64,000 bases of DNA from Candidatus Woesearchaeota archaeon. Lineage in GTDB: Archaea > Nanobdellota > Nanobdellia > Woesearchaeales > UBA11576. Shown piece by piece: positions 16,826 through 25,956 of the stretch. Below the pieces are notes generated by a model. It saw only the letters and a program-made list of their open reading frames with translations. It was not told the origin of the DNA and made no database searches. Both the position numbers and the translations under genes were made by a program. The stretch covers positions 235,945 through 299,944 of the forward strand of contig JABGYH010000001.1 of the NCBI GenBank assembly GCA_018675335.1. Direction: 5' to 3'. The stretch's first letter is position 1; the number at the start of each line of letters is the position of its first letter.

Positions 16826-17917
16826 AAATTCTTTTTTATATTGTTCAAATCTATTTTCTTTAATTGCAAGTCTTATTTTTTCCATGAATTTTGACATAAA
16901 ATAAACATTATGATAACTTAAATATCTATGATGTGTCCACTCATCACTCCGAGATAAATGATATAAAAATGCCCTACTAAAATTTTTACACACATAACAA
17001 TCACAATCAGGATCAAGTGGTCCAAAATCTTCTCGATACAATCCCTTATTTAATCTAATCATTCCATTCTGAGTAAATATATTACAATGTCTTGCATTTT
17101 GTGTTGGGTATATACTATCAAAACAATCAACTCCAGAACTTACTGCTTCAATTATATCTTGAGGCGTTCCAAGTCCCATTACATACCTAGGTTTTTTTTC
17201 GCTTAAAAAAGGAATTTGCCATTTTATTGCTTGATGCATTTCTTTTCTTGTTTCACCAAGTGCAAGACCACCTATGGCATTTCCATCAAAGTCTAATTCA
17301 TTTATTGCTTTCCCACTTTTTTCTCTTAAATCTTTAAATAAACCACCTTGTGCAATACCGAACAATAATTGTTTTTGTCCATATATGCTTTTTCCATCAT
17401 GTACTTTCTTACATCTTTTCGCCCAGTCAATGGTTCGAGTTACAGATTCTACAATTTTTTCCTTACAACTTCTAACTTCAGGCATATGATCAAGACACAT
17501 AGCAACATCTGATCCTAACTCTCGTTCTATATGCATTATATCTTCAGGTCTTAAAAAATGAGTTCTGTTAGAAAATGGATCTTTAAACGTAACTCCTTTG
17601 TCAGTTATTCCTCCAACCAAAGAACTATTTACCATTTGAAATCCCCCTGAATCAGTAAACATAGTTTTGTCATAACTCATAAACTTATGAATTCCTTTGG
17701 CTTTTTTTATGAGGTCTCGCCCCGGTTTTAAGAATAAAACATAAGTATTAGAAATACAGGCATTATGCCCCATCGATTTAAGTTCAAAAGGAGAAATATG
17801 TTTTACAGTAAGTTTTGTAGCAACAGGCATAAAAAAGGGCGTTTGAACAGTCCCATGCGCAGTATTAAGTTCTCCAAGTCTTGCTTTTCCTTCTTGATTT
17901 AGTAGTTTAAAATTCAT
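16793..17917 (-). CDS. tgt: tRNA-guanine transglycosylase, bacterial/eukaryotic (queuine) type
   Basis: 374 residues, the length of bacterial Tgt, with no archaeal C-terminal PUA extension. Visible sites: FTDSGGFQMV (Asp89), the base-pocket motif GGLALGE (217-222), FDSIYPTQNARH with the nucleophile Asp267, and the zinc site C305-x-C307-xx-C310 with His336. GGLAxGE and PTxNAR are typical of enzymes that insert preQ1 or queuine at anticodon position 34; archaeal ArcTGT modifies G15 for archaeosine. This enzyme probably makes queuosine-type anticodons, possibly from salvaged base, since no queuosine biosynthesis gene is seen nearby. Horizontal origin from bacteria is likely. Confidence 0.85.
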   Translation of the reverse strand: MNFKLLNQEGKARLGELNTAHGTVQTPFFMPVATKLTVKHISPFELKSMGHNACISNTYVLFLKPGRDLIKKAKGIHKFMSYDKTMFTDSGGFQMVNSSLVGGITDKGVTFKDPFSNRTHFLRPEDIMHIERELGSDVAMCLDHMPEVRSCKEKIVESVTRTIDWAKRCKKVHDGKSIYGQKQLLFGIAQGGLFKDLREKSGKAINELDFDGNAIGGLALGETRKEMHQAIKWQIPFLSEKKPRYVMGLGTPQDIIEAVSSGVDCFDSIYPTQNARHCNIFTQNGMIRLNKGLYREDFGPLDPDCDCYVCKNFSRAFLYHLSRSDEWTHHRYLSYHNVYFMSKFMEKIRLAIKENRFEQYKKEFLNGFCKTSSD

Positions 17918-18131
17918 TTTCTATTTCAACATTTATTTTTCAATTCATTATTTATTCAACCAAGATCATTTATTATTCAATAATCTTTAGCAATTAAACA
18001 AATACGCTCAACAATTAAACAAATATCATTATTTATTTAATATTAAAAAAATAACTCCCTTTCCTTAAAAAGTTAATTGTTCTATTTGATTAAGGTAAAA
18101 TTTATAAAGATTCGGGTTTAAATGGGAAAGG

Positions 18132-18590
18132 ATGAGATTGTCTAAGAAGGGCGAAAAAGACCATAAAAACCAAAAAACCAAATTTGAAAAACCTAAATTA
18201 AACAAAGGAAGAATTATTAGAATTGGGGTGTTTGGTGGAATATTTGGATTGTTATTAGTATCTACTTTTGTTTTTTTTAGATCAAGTATAGGAATTCCAA
18301 ACTTTGTTGCATTTATTTTAGGAGGAATTTTTTCAGGTGCGCTAACATACAAAAAAGGAATTTTGATTCAATCTCTTTATGCAGGACTAATATCCGCATT
18401 AACTCACTCTGTTTGGAGTTTAATTAATTTATCAGTTATTTATCCACTAATGATGGATGTTAGTTTAAGTGGATCACATATTTTTCTTACATTAACAGTT
18501 ATTATTTTAAGTACTTTAATTACATATTCCCTTGGGAGCATAATAGGATATGGACTGGTTCATTTAATAAAAAATAAAATAATGAATTAA
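18132..18590 (+). CDS. Small integral membrane protein, unknown
   Basis: 152 residues. A strongly basic N-terminus (about 30 residues, many Lys) is followed by four predicted transmembrane helices with Gly-rich packing faces (GVFGGIFGLLLV, FILGGIFSGALTY). No family recognised. A TATA box (TTTATAAAG, about 18100) would put the transcript start just before the ATG, so translation is probably leaderless. The 214-base spacer 17918-18131 otherwise contains only AT-rich DNA with a short repeated CAATTAAACAAATA stretch. Confidence 0.6.
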   Translation: MRLSKKGEKDHKNQKTKFEKPKLNKGRIIRIGVFGGIFGLLLVSTFVFFRSSIGIPNFVAFILGGIFSGALTYKKGILIQSLYAGLISALTHSVWSLINLSVIYPLMMDVSLSGSHIFLTLTVIILSTLITYSLGSIIGYGLVHLIKNKIMN

Positions 18591-18659
18591 TTTTACAACA
18601 AGTAATTAAATTACAATTTTTACAATTCAAGGATTAAAAACGAATTAAAAGGTGATTTT

Positions 18660-20435
18660 ATGAAAAGAACACACACATGTGGTGAATTGAGATCTGAAGA
18701 GATCGAAAAAACTGTTTGTTTACAAGGATGGGTTGACTCCCGAAGAGATCATGGTGGAATTATTTTTATTGATATGCGTGATCGTTATGGACTTACTCAA
18801 GTTGTTTTTAATCCTGATAATTCAAATATGTTTGAACTTGCAGAAAGTCTACGACGTGAATGGGTTATTGAAATTAAAGGAAAAGTTATTCCGCGTAAAG
18901 AAGGCATGATTAATCCTAATTTAATTACGGGAGAAGTTGAAGTTGAAGTTACTGACTTAATTATTCTAAATAAATCAGAAGTGCCACCTATTGAAATTGA
19001 TGATAGAAAAGCAGCATCTGAAGAAATGCGTATGAAGTATAGGTATTTAGATTTAAGAAGACCAATTATGCAACACAGAATAAAAGTAAGACATGACGCA
19101 GCACTGGCAACAAGAGAATATCTTAATAGTAAAGGTTTTTTAGAAATTTTAACTCCTCTATTAGTCAGGTCAACTCCGGAAGGTGCAAGAGATTATGTTG
19201 TTCCTAGCAGAGTAAATCCAGGAAAATTTTATGCCTTGCCTCAGTCACCTCAGTTGTATAAACAATTGTTAATGGTTGCAGGATTTGATAGATATTTTCA
19301 ACTACCTGTTTGTTTAAGAGATGAAGATTTGCGTGCAGATCGTCAACCAGAGTTTACTCAAATAGATATTGAAATGAGTTTTCCAGAACTTGAAGATATT
19401 TACCAAATTGGAGAAGAATTACTTCAAAAGATCATGAAAAAAGCTATTGACTATAAGTTAGAACTACCAATTCCAAGAATTAGTTATGATGAATCTATGG
19501 CTAAGTATGGTTGTGATAAACCAGATATTAGATTTGATTTATTCCTTAACGACATTACTGAAATTGCTAAAGAGTCTGATTTTGGAATTCTAAAGTCAAT
19601 CATTGATCAAGGAGGAGTTGTTAAATGCGTCAATCCAAACAAAGATTTTAGTCGAAAAGAAATTGATGCATATACTGATTTTATTCAAAAACTCGGCGGA
19701 AAAGGTTTAGTTTGGTTAAAAGTTAAAGATGGTAAACTTGAAGGAAGCAGCGCTAAGTTTTTTAGTGAAGACTTACAAAAAAAATTAATTGAAAAAATCG
19801 ATGCAAAAAACGATTCAACAATTTTTATGGTGGGTGGAAAATTCAAAAATGCGAATTTTTTATTATGGAAACTTAGACTAAAATTAGGTGAAGATCTTAA
19901 TTTATTTGATCCTGCTGAATTTAAATTTTGTTGGGTTACTGAATTTCCATTATTTGAATGGGACGCGGATAACGAACGGTGGTCACCATGTCATCATATG
20001 TTTACCATGCCGTATGAAGAAGATTTGCCATTGTTAGACACAGATCCAGGTAAAGTTCGCGCATCACTATATGATTTAGTTTTGAATGGTGTTGAGCTTG
20101 CATCCGGTTCTCTTAGAATATATAGATCAGATATTCAAGAAAAAGTTATGGATGTAATGGGTATTGGAAAAGAAGAACTTGAAAACAAATTTGGTTTTTT
20201 ACTTGAAGCTTTCAAATATGGCGCACCACCTCATGGCGGTTTTGCTATTGGATTTGATAGACTTGTAGCGTTAATGTGTGGAGAACAAGATATTAGAGAA
20301 GTTATTGCATTCCCAAAAAATAAGAATGCTCAATGTCTAATGGATAACTCTCCAAATATTGTTGTATCAGAACAACTTAAAGAGATCCACATTAAGCTTG
20401 ACTTAGTTGAAAAGAAAAAAGAAGAAACCAAATAA
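18660..20435 (+). CDS. aspS: Aspartyl-tRNA synthetase, bacterial type, probably non-discriminating
   Basis: 591 residues, as in bacterial AspRS, where archaeal enzymes are about 430. The extra length is the bacterial GAD insertion (about residues 280-415). Class II motifs are clear: motif 2 in RDEDLRADRQPEFTQID and motif 3 in GAPPHGGFAIGFDRL. In the anticodon-binding domain, His31 (RRDHGG) and Gly82 (KEGM) match the residues linked to acceptance of tRNA-Asn by the non-discriminating Pseudomonas aeruginosa enzyme. With gatC, gatA and gatB just downstream, this supports indirect Asn-tRNA synthesis by amidation. The SD GGTGATTT is strong. Probable bacterial transfer. Confidence 0.93.
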   Translation: MKRTHTCGELRSEEIEKTVCLQGWVDSRRDHGGIIFIDMRDRYGLTQVVFNPDNSNMFELAESLRREWVIEIKGKVIPRKEGMINPNLITGEVEVEVTDLIILNKSEVPPIEIDDRKAASEEMRMKYRYLDLRRPIMQHRIKVRHDAALATREYLNSKGFLEILTPLLVRSTPEGARDYVVPSRVNPGKFYALPQSPQLYKQLLMVAGFDRYFQLPVCLRDEDLRADRQPEFTQIDIEMSFPELEDIYQIGEELLQKIMKKAIDYKLELPIPRISYDESMAKYGCDKPDIRFDLFLNDITEIAKESDFGILKSIIDQGGVVKCVNPNKDFSRKEIDAYTDFIQKLGGKGLVWLKVKDGKLEGSSAKFFSEDLQKKLIEKIDAKNDSTIFMVGGKFKNANFLLWKLRLKLGEDLNLFDPAEFKFCWVTEFPLFEWDADNERWSPCHHMFTMPYEEDLPLLDTDPGKVRASLYDLVLNGVELASGSLRIYRSDIQEKVMDVMGIGKEELENKFGFLLEAFKYGAPPHGGFAIGFDRLVALMCGEQDIREVIAFPKNKNAQCLMDNSPNIVVSEQLKEIHIKLDLVEKKKEETK

Positions 20436-20471
20436 ACAATTTAAATTTCGACGACACCCAATAACAAAAAA

Positions 20472-20505
20472 TCTTAAATTTTTTATTTTTTTTGTCTTAT
20501 TTTAG
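20472..20505 (+). terminator. T-rich terminator after aspS
   Basis: TCTTAAATTTTTTATTTTTT followed by TTGTCTTATTTTAG begins about 36 bases after the aspS stop. It shares its core with the stretches at 2281 and 45463, supporting a genome-wide oligo-T termination signal. Confidence 0.5.
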
Positions 20506-20542
20506 ATAATCTTTTAAATATTATTTAATTATAATTAATAAA

Positions 20543-20998
20543 ATGAGTGAAAATATTATTATTAGTCCATTAGTAACTAATATTCTTGCAGTCATTATTT
20601 CTTTTTTAATTATAGCAACATTTGCACTTCCAAAAATGATTCGCCATTTTATTCATGGAGGATTTTTAATTAGTTTTGGAATAATTCCCTTACTGCATAA
20701 TTTTCAAATTATTGGATTCAATGTTGTTGAATGGCCAATTCTTAAATATGCTCTTACAGGCAGCGTTATTTTATCTGGAAAAACATTAATTATAGATGGG
20801 TTTAAAGAAGATACTCCAGTTTTACAATATGTTAGCATAATTGTGGGAGGTTTAATTATACTTATGATTTCAATACCAACACTCAGCAGAGTGGGAGCAA
20901 TCACATTCGAATTAACTTATTCTCCATTCATTAATTACACCATGTACTTAGTATCAGGAATTTTATTAATTATTGGAACATTCATTCTTAAAGAATAA
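20543..20998 (+). CDS. Small integral membrane protein, unknown
   Basis: 151 residues, with four to five predicted transmembrane helices and very few charged residues (one loop, DGFKEDTP). No family motif. The ATG at 20543 lies about 20 bases downstream of a TATA-like ATTTAATTATAA and lacks an SD, consistent with leaderless translation. It sits between aspS and gatC but has its own promoter and terminator surroundings, so it need not belong to the amidation genes. Confidence 0.6.
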   Translation: MSENIIISPLVTNILAVIISFLIIATFALPKMIRHFIHGGFLISFGIIPLLHNFQIIGFNVVEWPILKYALTGSVILSGKTLIIDGFKEDTPVLQYVSIIVGGLIILMISIPTLSRVGAITFELTYSPFINYTMYLVSGILLIIGTFILKE

Positions 20999-21063
20999 TC
21001 AAGTAAATAAATCTAAATAATAAATCCATTTAAATTTAACTTAATGATCCATTTATTCATCAA

Positions 21064-21076
21064 AAGATATATAAAT
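21064..21076 (+). promoter_or_regulatory. BRE/TATA promoter of gatC
   Basis: AAGATATATAAAT at 21064-21076 is a near-ideal archaeal TATA element. Transcription is predicted near 21098, only a few bases before the gatC ATG at 21104, so the mRNA should be almost leaderless. Confidence 0.55.
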
Positions 21077-21103
21077 CACGCTTTTTCTTAATATTACAAC
21101 AAA

Positions 21104-21403
21104 ATGGAAATAAAAATTAATGAAGAGTTAATAAAAAGAGTAGCAACAGTTTCAAGACTCAATCTAACCCAAGAAGAAATAATAAAATTCACAGAGGATT
21201 TTAAAAGTATTCTTAATGCATTTGATAAAGTAACTGAAATTGATGTATCAGACATTTCAGACTCAGATGTATCAGCACATGCAATACCTCTTGAACCTAT
21301 TCTTAGAGAAGACATACCAAAACCTTGTTTATCGCAAGAAGACGCGTTAAAAAATTCAACTCATAACAAAGATGGTTACTTTAAAGGTCCAAAATCAATA
21401 TAA
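21104..21403 (+). CDS. gatC: Aspartyl/glutamyl-tRNA amidotransferase subunit C
   Basis: 99 residues matching GatC: N-terminal RVATVSRLNLTQEE helix, the FxxILxxFDKVTEIDVSD segment, and the extended tail with REDIPKPCLSQEDALKNS and GYFKGPK. GatC wraps GatA and GatB and stabilises the complex that converts Asp-tRNA(Asn) or Glu-tRNA(Gln) to the amide form. It is the first gene of gatC-PHP-gatA; gatB lies 4.6 kb further on. Translation is apparently leaderless. Confidence 0.9.
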   Translation: MEIKINEELIKRVATVSRLNLTQEEIIKFTEDFKSILNAFDKVTEIDVSDISDSDVSAHAIPLEPILREDIPKPCLSQEDALKNSTHNKDGYFKGPKSI

Positions 21404-21499
21404 TTTACGAATAGTTAATTAAAATCAAATCAACACCCAAAAAAAATTATAATAATAAAAATATTATAAAAATAATAACACAAAACAATCGGTGATTAC

Positions 21500-22243
21500 A
21501 TGTTAAAAGTTGACTTACATCTACATACAATTTATAGTGGACACGCATTTGCCAGTTTTTATGAAACATTAAATTATGCTAGCGATAATAAAATGGAAAT
21601 AATCGCAATCACAGATCATGGCCCAACTGTTGACGGCGCATGTGAAGCAATCGCATTTAATTTAGGTAAAAGAGCGCCTAAAACATTTAAAGGAATGAAA
21701 GTTTTATGGGGTTGTGAATCAAATATAATAAATCAAGACGGCACAATAGATTTACCAAACGAAACTATAAAACATTTAGACATATTACTAGTAGGAATTC
21801 ATCCAACAACCGTATCAAAAGATTGGGGTATAAAAAAAAATACTGAGGCTGCAATTAATTGTTTTAAAAAATATCCAATTAGCATTTTTACACATCCAAC
21901 AACATTCATTTACCCCATTGATTTAGATAAAATTTGTGAAGCTGCATTTGAAAATAATGTTTTATTGGAATTAAATTTATCTTCATTAATCAGATTAAAA
22001 AATAACTCTGAACGAGAATGCATTAACCGAATGAAAAGAATGATTAAACTAGTAAAACAAAATAATAAAAAAGTCATAATTAATTCAGATGCGCATTTTT
22101 TACACGAAATTGGAGATGATGCTATTCTTAGCGAATACTGGGCTGAATTAGGATTAACTGATGAAATGATCATGAACAATTATCCAAAAGAATTATTAAC
22201 ATTCATTCAACAAAAAAAAGAATCATGGGTTCAATCAAAATGA
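21500..22243 (+). CDS. PHP-domain phosphoesterase
   Basis: 247 residues with the PHP metal-binding pattern: HLH near the start (H7, H9), ITDHG, GCESNI, HPTTFIYP and the terminal NSDAH. This fits the small stand-alone PHP hydrolases (YcdX or histidinol-phosphatase-like) that bind three metal ions and cleave phosphomonoesters. Substrate not determinable. The SD GGTGATTAC precedes the ATG. Its stop overlaps the gatA start (ATGA at 22240-22243), so the two are translationally coupled, which is unexpected for an amidotransferase operon. Confidence 0.85.
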   Translation: MLKVDLHLHTIYSGHAFASFYETLNYASDNKMEIIAITDHGPTVDGACEAIAFNLGKRAPKTFKGMKVLWGCESNIINQDGTIDLPNETIKHLDILLVGIHPTTVSKDWGIKKNTEAAINCFKKYPISIFTHPTTFIYPIDLDKICEAAFENNVLLELNLSSLIRLKNNSERECINRMKRMIKLVKQNNKKVIINSDAHFLHEIGDDAILSEYWAELGLTDEMIMNNYPKELLTFIQQKKESWVQSK

Positions 22244-23682
22244 AAATTAAAGAACTTGTAGAAAAAATTAAATCAGGAGAAATTGATGTAGTAAATCATA
22301 CTCAAAAAGTTTTAGAACAAACTAAACAAATCAATAGTGAATATAATTTTTTTAATACAATATCTGAAGAACTTGCAATTAATTTAGCCGAACAATTAAA
22401 TAAAAAAATTAAACAAGAAAATAATTCTAATAATAATAGTTCTAAATTAAAATTATGCGGAGTTCCAATTTCAATTAAAGATGCCATTTGTGTTAAGGGT
22501 GTGAAAACAACTGCAGGATCAAAAATTCTTAAAGGATATAAACCTACATTTAATGCAACTTGCGTCGAGAAATCAATTAATGAGGGTGCAATTATTTTAG
22601 GTAAAACTGCTCAAGATGCATTTGGATTTGGAAGTTTTGCAGTTAATGTGGGTATTGGATTTAAAATTCCTAAAAATCCTATTGATCCTTCAAGAGCTTG
22701 CGGTGGCAGTTCTGGAGGAAGCGCAGGAATAAGTAATAAAGCCCCCTTCGCACATGTTTCGTTAGGAGAATCAACCGGCGGATCAATTGTAGAACCTGCT
22801 AGTTTTTGCGGAGTATATGGGTTATGTCCAACTTATGGGCGAGTATCAAGACACGGTCTTCTAGATTATGGAAATTCATTAGACAAAATTGGACCTATGA
22901 GTAAATATATTGAAGATTGTGCATTATTACTAGAAACAATTTCAGGTAATGATTGTAATGATTCAACTTCATCAAATAAACCAACTGAAACTTATTCTGA
23001 TTATTTAACAAAACCAGTTAAAGGTATGAAAGTTGGAATTATCAAAGAAGCATTTGGAGAAGGAATCCAACCAGAAGTTAGTAAAAAAATATGGGACTAC
23101 ATAAAAATGCTTGAATCTCAAGGAATTGAATATGAAGAAATTTCTTTAGAAATGCCAATTAAATATGGTATTGAAACATATTATATTCTTGCTTGTTGTG
23201 AAGCTTCAACTAATCTTTCTAAATATTGCGGCATGCGTTATGGTGCAGAAGGAAAAATTAATGCAAATGAAGGATTCAATGAATATTTTGCTAAAGTTCG
23301 TTCCAAAAATTTTAATGAAGAAACTAAAAGAAGAATTATGTTAGGTAGTTTTGCTCGAATGGCAGGATTTAGAGATGCTTATTATTTACGCGCACTAAAA
23401 GTTAGAACTAAAATCATTCAAGAATATCAAAAAATGTTTAAGAAATTTGATTCACTTTTAACTCCAACTTCACCAATTCTCCCTCCAAAATTTAGTGAAA
23501 TTGAAAAACTTTCCCCATTAGAACATTATAAACTAGATATCATGACAGTTTCTCCTAATTTGGCAGGATTACCCCATTTAAACGTACCTGCAGGCAATTC
23601 TAATGGACTTCCAGTAGGTGCACTATTAACAACAAATCACTTTTGTGAAGGTAAATTAATCCAAATCGGAAAGGAAAAATAA
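22240..23682 (+). CDS. gatA: Aspartyl/glutamyl-tRNA amidotransferase subunit A
   Basis: About 480 residues of the amidase-signature family. The Ser-cisSer-Lys triad is visible: the Lys in PISIKDAICVKG, the cis-Ser in GGSSGGSAG and the nucleophilic Ser in GESTGGSIVEPASFCG. GatA hydrolyses glutamine and channels ammonia to GatB. The ATG at 22240 overlaps the PHP gene stop and starts MKIKELVEKI, as expected for the family; an in-frame ATG at 22225 would add five residues inside the upstream gene. Confidence 0.93.
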   Translation: MKIKELVEKIKSGEIDVVNHTQKVLEQTKQINSEYNFFNTISEELAINLAEQLNKKIKQENNSNNNSSKLKLCGVPISIKDAICVKGVKTTAGSKILKGYKPTFNATCVEKSINEGAIILGKTAQDAFGFGSFAVNVGIGFKIPKNPIDPSRACGGSSGGSAGISNKAPFAHVSLGESTGGSIVEPASFCGVYGLCPTYGRVSRHGLLDYGNSLDKIGPMSKYIEDCALLLETISGNDCNDSTSSNKPTETYSDYLTKPVKGMKVGIIKEAFGEGIQPEVSKKIWDYIKMLESQGIEYEEISLEMPIKYGIETYYILACCEASTNLSKYCGMRYGAEGKINANEGFNEYFAKVRSKNFNEETKRRIMLGSFARMAGFRDAYYLRALKVRTKIIQEYQKMFKKFDSLLTPTSPILPPKFSEIEKLSPLEHYKLDIMTVSPNLAGLPHLNVPAGNSNGLPVGALLTTNHFCEGKLIQIGKEK

Positions 23683-23703
23683 CAACTTTCTAGTAGTAAA
23701 AAG

Positions 23704-23720
23704 CGAAACATTTATAAATA
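23704..23720 (+). promoter_or_regulatory. BRE/TATA promoter of the gene at 23822
   Basis: CGAAACATTTATAAATA is a textbook archaeal BRE plus TATA box, predicting a transcript from about 23740 with an ~80-base leader. The leader holds a small hairpin (AAATTGC/GCAATTT, 23771-23792 region) and ends in the SD GAGGAAG. Confidence 0.6.
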
Positions 23721-23821
23721 CATTTCTAATAATATAGTAATAAACAGTGGAGATTTAACTAAAACTTACTAAATTGCAATTAACAGCAATTTTCTCAACA
23801 AAATAGTTTAGAGGAAGTAAA

Positions 23822-24706
23822 ATGAAAAGGTTTGCGTGTTATGGAATGGACAAAGTGCTTGCTCAAGCATTTGTTGCTGCAAAATTATTAAACGAAGAAC
23901 CAAATCATGGACTATTATTCATTGATTCTACACATTCTGATCTATATCCAGACCAAACCACAGATTCAAATGAACCAACTTCAATTGAAGAAGTATTCGC
24001 AAATAGAATAAAATCAGTTGCTAAACAAAAAAAATTAACAATTGTACCATTAAACGATCCATTTTTTAATCCAAATCCACAAACAGACATTCTAACAAAA
24101 TTAGCATTAGACGTTGTTCAGTATAGAGTCATGGCAAATCTTGCAAGTTCTTTAATTGGAATCACTTCAAAAGACGCAACATTAATTGTAACTCCGCCCC
24201 AATTTAATGTATTTAGTTCAGAATTTGAAAAAACACTTCAAAAATATTTGTCAGGAGTTCGAAAAGAAAATTACAAAAACAACATCAATCCATTCATGCC
24301 TCAAGAACAATTATATGATTCTATAAACTCATTATTGGAAGGAACCGCAAATCCCCCAAGATGTATTTTAACACCTGAAGAAGTCACAGATTTAGAACTT
24401 GAAATTTTTAAAGAAATTTTACCAGATCAAGATTTAACTTCTGATACGGATCTTGCAGCAGCAAAATTAAGAGTTTATTCAGAAGTAATCGCATATACCA
24501 CGTTATGCGCATTACAAAAACCAAAACTTGGAAGAGCAAAATTCTTGCAACTTGATCAATACAAACAGTTAGATCATCTTGCAGCACAAGCATATGAACG
24601 AGGTTGCGCCAGATCAAGACATTATGTTGCAGCAATTAGTGAAGCACTAAAACAAGATCCAACTTTAGAGGTAGCACCAGAATTTAAACAAACATATGTT
24701 CAATAA
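23822..24706 (+). CDS. Soluble protein of unknown function
   Basis: 294 residues, no signal peptide or transmembrane helix. Starts MKRFACYGMDKVLAQAFVAA and has an alternating strand/helix pattern (GLLFIDSTHSDLYP, LTIVPLND, ATLIVTPPQF) that looks like a Rossmann-type or PIN-like alpha/beta protein, then a helical C-terminal half. It is less lysine-rich than its neighbours. I cannot assign a family. Good promoter and SD support expression. Confidence 0.65.
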   Translation: MKRFACYGMDKVLAQAFVAAKLLNEEPNHGLLFIDSTHSDLYPDQTTDSNEPTSIEEVFANRIKSVAKQKKLTIVPLNDPFFNPNPQTDILTKLALDVVQYRVMANLASSLIGITSKDATLIVTPPQFNVFSSEFEKTLQKYLSGVRKENYKNNINPFMPQEQLYDSINSLLEGTANPPRCILTPEEVTDLELEIFKEILPDQDLTSDTDLAAAKLRVYSEVIAYTTLCALQKPKLGRAKFLQLDQYKQLDHLAAQAYERGCARSRHYVAAISEALKQDPTLEVAPEFKQTYVQ

Positions 24707-24796
24707 ACATACAAAACAGAATAATAATTATAATCTCAATAATAAAAAAATATCTCAACAAAAATATTCTAAAAAAATTTTAAAAAATACAAAAAA

Positions 24797-25258
24797 TTAA
24801 CCCGTTTTTCTAAATCTTTCTCGTTGTTCACGAATAGCTTCTCTTTTTTCTCGCTCCCACCAATCAGTTTCATCTCGAGTGAATGCCTGCCATTTTGCTT
24901 CTTCCGCTTTTAATGCTCGATCAAAAAGTCCTTTCTCTCCCGCATTAACTAAAAATAAAAAAGAAGTCATATCCCCCATAACCTTCTCACTAGTAAGACC
25001 TAACTTTCTTAAACAATCACTTAAATCATTAAATGTTTGAATAGCCAGGGAATCTATGTGAGTTAATTTTTGTTTATCTTTTAAAGATATGAGTTCAGGA
25101 AATTGTTTATTTTTTTCCCAAATTTGTCTAAACTCTCGCTCTAATGATTTCAATTTTTTTACTTTATCAACAACCAAATCAAGAGATGACCCTAATTGTC
25201 TTTCATGTTTTTTTAAATCAACTTCTGATTTTCCCAATACTCGTTTTATCCAACCCAT
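24797..25258 (-). CDS. Small helical protein, paralogue of the adjacent gene
   Basis: 153 residues. It shares with the upstream gene the opening MGWIKR, the LKSLEREFRQIWEKNK block and a charged C-terminal helix rich in Arg, Glu and Trp (DWWEREKREAIREQRERF). The whole protein is predicted helical and soluble. The ATG at 25258 is set by the SD GAGGTTAT; a longer frame upstream has no SD. Likely made by tandem duplication and transcribed with its neighbour 63 bases upstream. Function unknown. Confidence 0.65.
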   Translation of the reverse strand: MGWIKRVLGKSEVDLKKHERQLGSSLDLVVDKVKKLKSLEREFRQIWEKNKQFPELISLKDKQKLTHIDSLAIQTFNDLSDCLRKLGLTSEKVMGDMTSFLFLVNAGEKGLFDRALKAEEAKWQAFTRDETDWWEREKREAIREQRERFRKTG

Positions 25259-25321
25259 TTTAATAACCTCAAAATAAAATTTTAAAAAAATATTAATTAC
25301 ATTCAATCAAATTACAATTAG

Positions 25322-25798
25322 TTATGCAACTCTTCTTTTCTTTCGATCTTCAGCTAATTCCTGCTTTGTTTTCCATAATTCTGAACGCATCATATCTTGA
25401 AAAGCATCGCCTTGCCTTGCAACTGCACGGTTAAATTCATTAGCTTCTTTATCATTTTCGCGTCCACGAACTGCATCAGCATATCTTATAATATCTCCAA
25501 CAACTTCTATGCCCGCAGCATCTAATTGTTTTAACGATTCAGCCATATTATCAAACGCAGTTATTGATTCTCGTTCAATTTGTTCTAACCTATGAAGGTC
25601 AGCAGGCATCAAAACAAAACTCCCCTTATTTTTGTCCCACAATCTTTTAAAATCTCGCTCTAAACGTTTTAATTTAGAACTTTGAGTATCAAATTTTCTA
25701 AGCATATTATCAAATACACGTACTTGTGCTGAAAGTTCATTTTTGAACGATTTAGAATTAGGCGCAACCCATGTAAATAATCTTTTTAACCAACTCAT
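25322..25798 (-). CDS. Small helical protein, paralogue of the adjacent gene
   Basis: 158 residues, homologous to the gene at 24797-25258: it starts MSWLKRLF, has the LKRLERDFKRLWDKNK block at the same distance, and ends in a charged helix (ELWKTKQELAEDRKKRR). The SD GAGGTGAT lies seven bases before the chosen ATG, three codons inside the longest frame. No domain recognised. The N-terminal W-L/I-K-R-L/V motif is amphipathic and could contact membrane or a partner. Confidence 0.65.
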   Translation of the reverse strand: MSWLKRLFTWVAPNSKSFKNELSAQVRVFDNMLRKFDTQSSKLKRLERDFKRLWDKNKGSFVLMPADLHRLEQIERESITAFDNMAESLKQLDAAGIEVVGDIIRYADAVRGRENDKEANEFNRAVARQGDAFQDMMRSELWKTKQELAEDRKKRRVA

Positions 25799-25956
25799 AT
25801 AAATCACCTCAATTATAAAAATATAACCATCAATTATTAAAAATATAAAAATAACTCAATTATTAAAAATATTCTAATTCTATATCTGACTCAATCAAAC
25901 ATAATATTTAAATTTACCTCTTAAATACTCATTTTTGATCCATTTTTTTTCAAAAA

